Positions 57,035 to 64,000 of a DNA stretch of 64,000 nt are shown here, one piece after another (positions within the stretch are counted from its first letter, which is position 1; each line of letters starts with the position of its first letter). The translations under genes and the position numbers were made by a program. The DNA comes from Burkholderiales bacterium (GTDB lineage: Bacteria > Pseudomonadota > Gammaproteobacteria > Burkholderiales > Burkholderiaceae_C): positions 16,545-80,544 of the forward strand of contig RXJV01000037.1 of assembly GCA_003963075.1 (NCBI GenBank). Direction: 5' to 3'. The notes beneath the pieces are model-generated. The model made no database searches. It saw nothing but the letters and a program-made list of their open reading frames with translations, and was not told where the DNA came from.

Positions 57035-57493
57035 ATGCGCGCCCGCGGTTTGCCCACACGAAGGCCCGGATTCACGATGATGTCCATGCTCTTCATCCTC
57101 GTGGTGCTTGCCGCGCTGGGGGTGGCGCTGGCGTCGCTGAGCCAGCGCCAGCAGCTCGGCTCCGCCAGCGAGCTCGCCGCCGCCAAGGCCTACCAGGCGG
57201 CGCTGGCCGGCCTGGAGTGGGGCAGCTACCAGGTCCTGGCCGGCACGGCCCGCCCGGCCTGCTTCGCCACCAAAAGCCTCGCGCTGCCCGACCAGCTCTC
57301 CGGCTTCACCGTGACCGTCAGCTGCACGCGCACGCCCGCCAGCGGCACCGTCAGCGATGGCGACCAGACCCTGGCCTTCTACGAGCTGCTCGCGACCGCC
57401 TGCAACCTCCCGAGCAGCGGTGCCTGCCCGAACGGCGCAACGACCGAGGCCAACTATGCCGAGCGGCAGCTGAGCCGGACGCTGAACAAATGA
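57035..57493 (+). CDS. mshP: MshP-like minor pilin
   Basis: A 152-residue protein with a pilin-type N-terminus (PGFTMMSMLFILVVLAALGVALASLSQ) lacking Glu at +5, as MshP and PilX/GspK-type pilins do. LAAAKAYQAALAGLEWGSYQVL is the GspK/MshP-type helix. Its stop overlaps the mshQ start (ATGA). Confidence 0.87.
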   Translation: MRARGLPTRRPGFTMMSMLFILVVLAALGVALASLSQRQQLGSASELAAAKAYQAALAGLEWGSYQVLAGTARPACFATKSLALPDQLSGFTVTVSCTRTPASGTVSDGDQTLAFYELLATACNLPSSGACPNGATTEANYAERQLSRTLNK

Positions 57494-60400
57494 GGACGCT
57501 CAAGCAGCCATCGCTGGCGCGTCGCGTTGCACTCTGGCTGGGCATGATCGTCGCTTGCACCGCCCTGCCCGTGCAGGCTCAGACCTATACCAGCGCGTCG
57601 ACCAGCTTCAATTTCATTGACTCGAGCACGCATACCAAGGTCGGCTACAACACCACGCCTTACAAGCTCAACAGCTCCAGCGGCTGTGCGACCAGTGTTC
57701 CGGTGCTGGACGACACCCTCAGCGACCCGATCCCGATCGGTTTCACGTTCAAGTTCGGTACGACCAACTTCACGTCGGCCTACATCATGACCAACGGGCG
57801 ACTGCAGTTCGGCAACACGACCTGCGGCGCTGGCACCCAGTCCATCGGGCCGCCCCAGACCTACCCCTACGGCTACCCGAACACCAGCATGAACTTCACG
57901 ATGAAGGTGTTCGGTGTGGACCTGGACCCGACCAACCTCGTCGACGTACCCAATTACCCGTCCAGCAGCAGCAAGACGCCATGCACCAGCAGCGCCACCT
58001 GCTACATCAGCTTTGCGACCTTGGGCAGCGCGCCGGCGCGCCAGTTCGTCGTGACCTGGAAGCGTGTCCCTGAATGGGTCAACTCAAGCACCACCAGCGG
58101 TGGCTTCGACCTGCAGATCATCCTCAATGAGGATGGCAGCTTCATCTACCAGTACGGCAACAATTTTCAGCATGGCGGTACCGGCACGGCCCAAGTTGGT
58201 TGGCAGCTGTCGACCAGCGACTATCAGGTGCTGAGCTTCGGGGCCTCGGTCGAACCTACGGCCAATTCGGCCATCAAGTTCTTCCTCCCCGGCCCCATCG
58301 CCACCTATGCATTCGACGAAAGCGCCTGGGTACCCGGCACGGCTGGGCAGGTGAAGGATTCGACCAGCGCCGCCAGGCATGGTCAGGCCGTCGGTGACGC
58401 CCAGACCACGGGCAGCGGCAAGGTCTGCCGCGCGGCCGACATCCCATCCACCGCCGCCAACCCAACCGCCGTCAACGCCGTGCGCACCGGGCTCAATCTC
58501 GGCGACAGCAGCCTCAACCTGCAAGGTACCGGCACCGTCGCCTTCTGGTACCGATCAAATGCGCCCTGGAGCGGCACCGGCGCCGCCGCAGCGCAACTGC
58601 TGGACGCCACTGCGGTGGCGGGCCAATGGTTCTTTCTGAGCAAGACCGCCGGCGGCAGCCTGGTCTTGGAGATCACCGACAGCACGGGGGTGGTGCGCAG
58701 CGTCACGACGGCGGTCCAATCCTTCGCGGCCGGCACCTGGGTGCATATCGCGGTCGTCTGGAACTTCAACGGCCTGGCGGGCAGCAACCAGGACCAGTTG
58801 CAGATCTTCGTCAACGCCGGCACGCCGACGACCGCGGCCTTCACCAGCAGCGGCAGCGTGACCTCGCAAGCCGGCTACCTCTTCATCGGCGACAACCCGA
58901 TCGGCGTGGCAGATACCCAAGGCACGCTGAACTCGGCCAACGGCCAGATCGACGAAGTGCAGGTCTACAACTACGTGCTGACCCAGGCCCAGGTGAACAC
59001 CGCAATGAACGCGACGCATGCCTGCCCCAGCTATGTGATCGATCACCTGGAGGTGCAACACAGCAGCGGCAGTGGCCTGACCTGTACACCCAGCACACTG
59101 ACGGTGCGCGCCTGCGCAGACGCCGCCTGCAGCTCGCTTTACACCGGTGGCCTGTCGGCCCAGTTCACGGCCAGCGGCAGCCCGACGGTCAACTGGGATG
59201 GCTCGACCGGCAACGGCTCCGGCTCCCGCTTCGTGATCGGCTCGGGCAGCAGCTCGGTCACCAAGAACCTGCAGATCACGACGCCTGGCAGCGTACTGCT
59301 GGGCGTCACCGGCATCTCACCGTCGGCAAACTCGGCCACAAGTTGCAATTTCGGCAGCCCGGCCTGCGCCTTCACCGCGGCGGACAGCGGTTTTCTGCTG
59401 AGCGTGCCCAACCATACGGCCGAGCAGTCACAGACCTTGAGCATCAAGGCCGTTCGCAAGTCCGACAACAGCTTGGCCTGCACGCCGGCCTTCGCCAACG
59501 TCAGCAAAGCCGTGACGCTGTCCTGCAGCTATGCCAACCCGAGCAGCGGCACCCTGCCTGTGCGCGTCGCTGGCACACCGCTATCCCCCGGCGTCAGCGC
59601 CACCTGTTCGACAGCGGGGGCGACGCTCAACCTCGGCTTCGACGCCACCGGACAGGCCAGCGCGAGCTTGCAGTACGCCGACGTCGGCAACGTCAACCTG
59701 CTGGCCCGCTATGCGCCGATCACCGGCAGCGAGGCCGGCTTGGTGATGCAGGGCTCCACGGGCTTCGTCGCCAAGCCCGCCGGCTTCACGCTGAGCAACA
59801 TCCAATGCAGCGCATCCGGTAGCGGGAACTGTGCCGTGGCCGGCGGTGGGCTTGCCAATCCTGGCGCGGGGTCGGCCAGCGGCGGCGCCTTCATTCCGGC
59901 CGGTCGGGCCTTTTCGGTCACGGTCACCGCCATCAACGCCGCGAACGCTGCCACGCCAAACTATGGGCAGGAAAGTCCCGCCGAGGGTGTCAAGCTCACC
60001 GCCCAACTGGTGCAGCCGGCGGGCGGCAATGCCGGCACCTTGGGCAATCCCAGTGGCTTTGGCAGCTTCAGTGGGGGCAGTGCCACCGGGACGAGCTTCA
60101 ACTGGTCCGAGGTCGGCATCATCACGCTGACGCCCTCGGTCGTCGACGGCGACTACCTGGGCGCCGGCCCGGTCAGCGGGTCGGCAAGCGGCAACATCGG
60201 TCGCTTTGTGCCCGCGGGCTTCGTCCTTGGCAGCCCCAGCGTGACCCATCGCAGCACCTTGGCCTGCAGCCCGGCCTCGGCCTTCACCTACCTCGGCGAA
60301 AACTTCCAGCTCGGCTTCACGCTGACCGCGCAGAACGCGGCCGGCGGCACGACCCAGAACTACAGCGGCAGCTTTGCCAAGCTCGACCTCACGGCGCCGG

Positions 60401-60897
60401 CCAACCTGAGCCTGGCCGGCATCGCCGGCACGACGATGTTCAAGCCGGGCGGGCGGCTCGTGCCGGTCGCCAGCAGCGGCAGCTGGAGCGCCGGCGTTGC
60501 CGCGGTCGGCCTGACCGCCCAGGTGCTGCGGGCCACCAGCCCCGACGGACCCTTCGACACCGCGCAGTTCGGCATCGCCCCGCAGGACAGCGACGCCGTG
60601 ACCCTGCTGTCGCTGAATCTCGACACCGACAGCCCCGCCAACGGCGTCGACCGCGCTTTGCTCGGCACAATCCCTCTGCGTCAGGGGCGCTTGCGCCTAC
60701 AGAATGGCATCAGCGCGCCCAACCGCGCGCTGCGGCTGCCGCTCGCGGCACAGTACTGGAACGGCTCCGCCTACATCACCAACACCTTGGACTCCTGCAC
60801 TCGCATCACCGCCGCCAACCTGAGCTTCGGCAACTTCCGCAAGACGCTGACCTCGCCATCGCGCTGGGCTCGACAGCCACTGATGCGTCCTGCCTGA
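57490..60897 (+). CDS. mshQ: MshQ-like DUF6701 protein, 3' end frameshifted
   Basis: A 1135-residue secreted protein with a signal peptide (1-31, ending VQAQT). A Cys-containing N-terminal domain is followed by a LamG-like domain (about 275-500, ATYAFDESAWVPGTAGQVKDS to VQVYNYVLTQAQVN) and a DUF6701 C-terminal region from about 515. The frame ends in an atypical tail (TSPSRWARQPLMRPA) at 60897. The expected ending, DLAIALGSTATDASCL ... GLYRGSDGVVYQRENY, continues in another frame from 60849 to a stop at 61065-61067. So the gene looks frameshifted, probably with loss of about 30 codons. MshQ caps the msh pilus operon; its tip role elsewhere is inferred. Confidence 0.85.
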   Translation: MRTLKQPSLARRVALWLGMIVACTALPVQAQTYTSASTSFNFIDSSTHTKVGYNTTPYKLNSSSGCATSVPVLDDTLSDPIPIGFTFKFGTTNFTSAYIMTNGRLQFGNTTCGAGTQSIGPPQTYPYGYPNTSMNFTMKVFGVDLDPTNLVDVPNYPSSSSKTPCTSSATCYISFATLGSAPARQFVVTWKRVPEWVNSSTTSGGFDLQIILNEDGSFIYQYGNNFQHGGTGTAQVGWQLSTSDYQVLSFGASVEPTANSAIKFFLPGPIATYAFDESAWVPGTAGQVKDSTSAARHGQAVGDAQTTGSGKVCRAADIPSTAANPTAVNAVRTGLNLGDSSLNLQGTGTVAFWYRSNAPWSGTGAAAAQLLDATAVAGQWFFLSKTAGGSLVLEITDSTGVVRSVTTAVQSFAAGTWVHIAVVWNFNGLAGSNQDQLQIFVNAGTPTTAAFTSSGSVTSQAGYLFIGDNPIGVADTQGTLNSANGQIDEVQVYNYVLTQAQVNTAMNATHACPSYVIDHLEVQHSSGSGLTCTPSTLTVRACADAACSSLYTGGLSAQFTASGSPTVNWDGSTGNGSGSRFVIGSGSSSVTKNLQITTPGSVLLGVTGISPSANSATSCNFGSPACAFTAADSGFLLSVPNHTAEQSQTLSIKAVRKSDNSLACTPAFANVSKAVTLSCSYANPSSGTLPVRVAGTPLSPGVSATCSTAGATLNLGFDATGQASASLQYADVGNVNLLARYAPITGSEAGLVMQGSTGFVAKPAGFTLSNIQCSASGSGNCAVAGGGLANPGAGSASGGAFIPAGRAFSVTVTAINAANAATPNYGQESPAEGVKLTAQLVQPAGGNAGTLGNPSGFGSFSGGSATGTSFNWSEVGIITLTPSVVDGDYLGAGPVSGSASGNIGRFVPAGFVLGSPSVTHRSTLACSPASAFTYLGENFQLGFTLTAQNAAGGTTQNYSGSFAKLDLTAPANLSLAGIAGTTMFKPGGRLVPVASSGSWSAGVAAVGLTAQVLRATSPDGPFDTAQFGIAPQDSDAVTLLSLNLDTDSPANGVDRALLGTIPLRQGRLRLQNGISAPNRALRLPLAAQYWNGSAYITNTLDSCTRITAANLSFGNFRKTLTSPSRWARQPLMRPA
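60247..60352 (+). repeat. DUF6701 direct repeat, copy 1
   Basis: A 106-base segment (CATCGCAGC ... GGCGGCACGA) identical except at one base to 63895-64000. It encodes the same 35-residue stretch around LACSPASAFTYLGENFQLGF. The two copies are 3648 bases apart, a multiple of three, in corresponding positions of the two DUF6701 genes. Confidence 0.85.
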
Positions 60898-61067
60898 AGA
60901 ATCCCGGTGGCTGGACACCGGCCGTGGCCGCGAGCGCCGGCGCCAACCTGGCCGCTTTGCAAGGCGCCTGGTGCGGCAGTGCGCCGACCAACGACCCCGG
61001 CGCCCGGGCCACCTGGGGGCTTTACCGCGGCAGTGACGGCGTCGTCTACCAGCGAGAAAACTACTGA
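60849..61067 (+). pseudogene. Out-of-frame 3' end of mshQ
   Basis: From GAC at 60849 the frame reads DLAIALGSTATDASCLKN, then ANLAALQGAWC, GARATWGLYRGSD and VVYQRENY before a TGA at 61065. This is the usual DUF6701 ending (a final RENY). It has no start of its own and is 48 bases inside the end of the preceding frame. Either a real frameshift with deletion or a sequence error. The following gene starts downstream. Confidence 0.75.
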
Positions 61068-61149
61068 TGCGCGATGGGCAGGCCGGCGCTGCACCGTTCC
61101 CGCCCATCCGGCGCGTCGCAGCGATCCCGGCCGGCTGCGCACCGGACCG

Positions 61150-64000
61150 ATGAGCAGGTCCAGTCGCCCGATCCGCATGCACGGCCCGGCAGGCGCTACC
61201 GCTCGGCCGGCGCGCTGTGCACCCTGGGTGCGCCGGCTCACCGGCATGGCCTGCCTCGCGTGCCGGCTCACGTCCCGGCTAGGGTCCCGGCTCGCGGCGT
61301 GGCTGTTGGTCGGGCTGGCCGCCCTGCTTGCGCCGCTGTCGCAAGCGCAAGAGGCGCCGGGCGTGCGCGCCGAGTATTTCAACTACCCCAGCAGCACCCG
61401 CACACCGAGCTTTCCAACCGGTGCCGCCACGGTCGACCGCGTTGAAGACAACATCAACGTCTACCTGATCACCAACAGCCCCGCGCCCGGCATCGGCGCT
61501 GACTACTACCTGGTGAGGTACACCGGCCATCTGTTGATCCCGACGACCGGCGCCTACAGCTTCCGGCTCGAAGGTGATGACGGCATCCGGCTCTACGTGG
61601 ACTGCAACGGCAACGGCAGCTTCGACACCGGCGAGACGCTGATCAACGCCTGGGTCGACCAGAGCACCACGGCCTACACCGGCAGTTGCAGCACCCCCCT
61701 GGTTGCTGGGCGCAAGGTGAAATTCATGGTCGAGTACTACGAGCGCGGCGGGGCTCAGTCCGCCCGACTCAGTTGGTCAGGCCCGGCGCCGGTCGGCAGC
61801 AGCTACGTCGTGATCCCCAAGGGCGACGGCGTTCAAGGGATGTACAGCGGCATCGCGGACACGGTCGCGCCGGCCATCAGCGCCGCCACGCTCGTGTGCG
61901 GAAGCACCAACCAGATCAGCGTCGTCTTCAGCAAGCCCATGCAGGCCGCTCCGGCCCAGAACACCGCCAACTACAGCCTGGGCAGCGGCTTCACGCTCAG
62001 CAGCGCCATCGCCTCCGCCGACGGGCTGAGCGTGGTGCTGACCTTTTCGCCCGGCATCAGTGCCGACCGGACGCTAAGCATCAGCCCGCTGAAGGACACC
62101 TCGGGCAATGCACTGCCGCCCGGCAGCAGCGTCACGGTGCCGGCGACCTCTGGAAAGCTGTCGCCCGGGCTGCTCGGTGCCTACTACAGCCAGGGCGGGG
62201 TCCAGCGCGCGTACTTCACTGGCGCCATCGCCTACCGCACCGATGCGACCGTCGACTTCGACTGGGGCACCGGCGCACCGGGCCCCAGCGGCATTCCTGC
62301 CGATGACTTTTCCGTGCGCTGGACCGGCCTGATCCGCATTCCCACGACCGGCAGCTACACCTTCCGGACCGTCTCCGACGACGGGGTGCGCCTGTACCTG
62401 AACGGCACCAAGGTCATCGACAACTGGACCGACCATTCGGTGGCCAACGACAACAGCGCCAGCATGAGCTTGACCGCGGGCGCACTGCTGCCGGTGACGC
62501 TCGAGTTCTATGAACGCGCGTCCAGTGCCGTGATCCGGCTGCAATGGCAAACACCCGGCAGCACCGGCTTCGTGTCGATTCCGGCAGGCCAGCTGTTCAC
62601 CTGCAGCAGCACCAGTCTGGCTGGCTTCGTGATCTCCAGCCCGAGTTCGGCCTCGACCTGCGCGGCGCAACGCGTCAGCATCTCGGCGGTGGATGCGTCG
62701 GGCGCGACCATCAATGCCTACCAGGGCCTGGTCAACCTCAGCACCAGCACCGGCCTGGGCAACTGGAGTGCCGGCACCGGCCCCGCGCCCAGTGGCACGC
62801 TCACCCCGGGTGCAGCCAACAGCGGCACGGCCAGCTACCAGTTCTCGGTGGCCGATGCGGGTACGGTGCGTTTGCAGCTGGCCCACAGTCTGGCGCAGAG
62901 CGTCTCTGTCCGTGTCGTGGACAGCAATGTGTCGGGCTCGCTGACCACCTCGGCCGCGATCAACTTCAGCAACAACGCCTTCGTGTGGGCCGAGGATCTG
63001 AACAACCTGGTGGCGGGCAGCAACATCGTCGTCGCCGGCCGGCCGCATGATATGCAGGTCTCGCTGGTCAAGAAGGATCCCACCACCGGCAGCTGTGGCG
63101 TGGCCAGCGACTTCAGCGGCAGCCGCAACCTCAAGCTCTGGCGCACCGACAACGGCGGCCCATGGACCGCCCCGAGCGCCGCGGTCGGCGCCAGCAACCT
63201 CAGCGTGCCCGCCTCCCGACCCAGCAGCAACAACCTCGCGCTGAGCTTCGCCAGCGGCATCGCCAGCCTGAACCTGCTCACCTCCGACGTCGGCAAATAC
63301 ACCCTCAACCTCGACGACGACTCGGGCGTCTATGCCAGCGCCACCATCAGCGGCAGCCTGGGCGACCTGACCGTGCGGCCCTTCACCCTCGCCGTGTCGG
63401 GCCTGGCGCTGGCCGGCACGGCCAACCCGGCCGGCAGCGCCGCCACCGATGCGGTCTTCGGCAAGGCCGGTGCGGCGTTCTCGGCCACGGTGGGCGCCTA
63501 CCGCTGGAGCAGCAGTGCCGACGCGAACAACGATGGCGTGCCCGACGCCGCCAGCAGCTTCGCCCAGGTCACGGCCGGCGGGCTGGCGCCGGGCTTCAGC
63601 GCCAGCGTCGCCCTCACGCCGGTGGCGGCGTCCCAGACCCCCGCCAGCGGCGTGCTCGGCAGCCTGGCCAACGGCGTCGTCAGCGGCTTCACGGGTGGCA
63701 CCGCGACGGTGTCGACGCTGAGCTATAGCGAGGTCGGCAGCTTCCTGCTCAACACCAGTGCCGTCACCGGCAACTACCTCGGCACCGCCGGCCTCGCGCT
63801 GGATGCCACGGTCTTCAGCAGCACCGGCGCACAGAACGCGCGCGTCGGCCGCTTCGTGCCGGCCGGCTTTGCGGTCAGCGGCAACACCACCACGCATCGC
63901 AGCGCCTTGGCCTGCAGCCCGGCCTCGGCCTTCACCTACCTCGGCGAAAACTTCCAGCTCGGCTTCACGCTGACCGCGCAGAACGCGGCCGGCGGCACGA
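61150..64000 (+). CDS. PA14-domain DUF6701 protein (MshQ paralogue), 3' truncated by window
   Basis: The frame is open from the start at 61150 to the end of the window (950 codons) without a stop. ATGs at 61177 and 61246 are alternatives; the long Arg-rich N-terminus is followed by a hydrophobic signal segment (WLLVGLAALLAPLSQAQ). Two PA14-like domains follow: one around EYFNYPSSTRTPSFPTGAA to LLIPTTGAYSFRLEGDDGIRL, and one from LLGAYYSQGGVQRAYFTG with LIRIPTTGSYTFRTVSDDGV. A CopC-like/Ig-like stretch (VVFSKPMQAAPAQNTANYSL) separates them, and a DUF6701 region starts near 62600. PA14 domains often bind sugars, so it is a possible surface or pilus-tip adhesin. Confidence 0.85.
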   Translation, partial: MSRSSRPIRMHGPAGATARPARCAPWVRRLTGMACLACRLTSRLGSRLAAWLLVGLAALLAPLSQAQEAPGVRAEYFNYPSSTRTPSFPTGAATVDRVEDNINVYLITNSPAPGIGADYYLVRYTGHLLIPTTGAYSFRLEGDDGIRLYVDCNGNGSFDTGETLINAWVDQSTTAYTGSCSTPLVAGRKVKFMVEYYERGGAQSARLSWSGPAPVGSSYVVIPKGDGVQGMYSGIADTVAPAISAATLVCGSTNQISVVFSKPMQAAPAQNTANYSLGSGFTLSSAIASADGLSVVLTFSPGISADRTLSISPLKDTSGNALPPGSSVTVPATSGKLSPGLLGAYYSQGGVQRAYFTGAIAYRTDATVDFDWGTGAPGPSGIPADDFSVRWTGLIRIPTTGSYTFRTVSDDGVRLYLNGTKVIDNWTDHSVANDNSASMSLTAGALLPVTLEFYERASSAVIRLQWQTPGSTGFVSIPAGQLFTCSSTSLAGFVISSPSSASTCAAQRVSISAVDASGATINAYQGLVNLSTSTGLGNWSAGTGPAPSGTLTPGAANSGTASYQFSVADAGTVRLQLAHSLAQSVSVRVVDSNVSGSLTTSAAINFSNNAFVWAEDLNNLVAGSNIVVAGRPHDMQVSLVKKDPTTGSCGVASDFSGSRNLKLWRTDNGGPWTAPSAAVGASNLSVPASRPSSNNLALSFASGIASLNLLTSDVGKYTLNLDDDSGVYASATISGSLGDLTVRPFTLAVSGLALAGTANPAGSAATDAVFGKAGAAFSATVGAYRWSSSADANNDGVPDAASSFAQVTAGGLAPGFSASVALTPVAASQTPASGVLGSLANGVVSGFTGGTATVSTLSYSEVGSFLLNTSAVTGNYLGTAGLALDATVFSSTGAQNARVGRFVPAGFAVSGNTTTHRSALACSPASAFTYLGENFQLGFTLTAQNAAGGT
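63895..64000 (+). repeat. DUF6701 direct repeat, copy 2 (to window end)
   Basis: Near-identical to 60247-60352 (one difference, at 63904). The match runs to the last base of the window and so probably continues; it lies in frame in the second DUF6701 gene. Confidence 0.85.

Noticed and set aside
57490..61067. Reading mshQ as intact and the RENY-ending frame as chance
   Set aside because: The downstream frame carries the family's conserved C-terminal sequence, so a frameshift is more likely than coincidence.

Overview
The window reads as chromosomal DNA of a high-GC betaproteobacterium, most likely order Burkholderiales (a Roseateles/Rubrivivax/Leptothrix-like lineage). This is inferred from the gene neighbourhoods: ribD-ribBA-ribH-nusB, ZTP riboswitch-glyA-nrdR, ybgC-tolQRA, edd-eda, and MSHA-type and PilVWX-type pilin clusters. 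No lineage marker such as an rRNA gene is present. Genes are densely packed and no tRNA, rRNA, CRISPR array, insertion sequence or prophage was seen.

Layout. 1-5.2 kb: end of a DUF2189 membrane protein, a PAS histidine kinase, a quinone oxidoreductase, a pseudouridine synthase and a dihydrolipoamide-dehydrogenase-like flavoprotein. 5.3-11.2 kb: a three-gene RND efflux operon of heavy-metal (CusA/CzcA) type. 11.3-15.8 kb: exonuclease III, a YqhD-like alcohol dehydrogenase, a CAT-like acetyltransferase and a PAS chemoreceptor. 15.8-17.6 kb: a small, apparently lower-GC locus with a LuxR-type regulator but no luxI. 17.6-21.6 kb: Entner-Doudoroff genes edd-eda behind a HexR-like operator, then mocA-like and pdxH. 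21.6-28.0 kb: a leftward operon of DUF748 protein, msrA, ABC transporter and DUF3299 protein. 28-33.5 kb: YdcF-like protein, ubiD, lytic transglycosylase, ZTP riboswitch-glyA, nrdR. 33.6-38.8 kb: six pilin-like genes. 38.8-45.5 kb: riboflavin genes, nusB, an aminotransferase, ybgC-tolQRA. 45.5-48.7 kb: a bufferin-type RiPP operon divergent from an ECF sigma/zinc-finger pair. 48.8-64 kb: an MSHA-type pilus cluster ending in two large DUF6701 proteins, the second cut by the window end.

Most interesting locus (15.8-17.6 kb). The LuxR-family protein has the usual two-domain length, but two of the normally invariant autoinducer-pocket tryptophans are replaced (His65 and Tyr93). Just downstream, where luxI would be expected, lies a perfect lux-box-like palindrome. 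After it comes an 18-codon ORF with an ideal Shine-Dalgarno, encoding MELVKFIYELLGLPYGGC. A second lux-box-like sequence (15/20 identical) abuts the luxR start codon and faces a divergent unknown 138-aa gene. The box-to-start distance is almost the same in both cases (66 and 67 nt). The next gene on the luxR strand encodes an 80-aa protein resembling a free RNA polymerase alpha C-terminal domain. I infer a LuxR-controlled peptide locus that may be an undescribed signalling or RiPP-like system; its function is not shown by the sequence.

Other points: mshQ appears frameshifted near its 3' end and shares a near-identical DNA segment with the following PA14/DUF6701 gene; the bufferin-sigma intergenic region holds a perfect interrupted palindrome; RibBA has lost the GTP cyclohydrolase II zinc site; two MshE/PilB ATPases lie in tandem.
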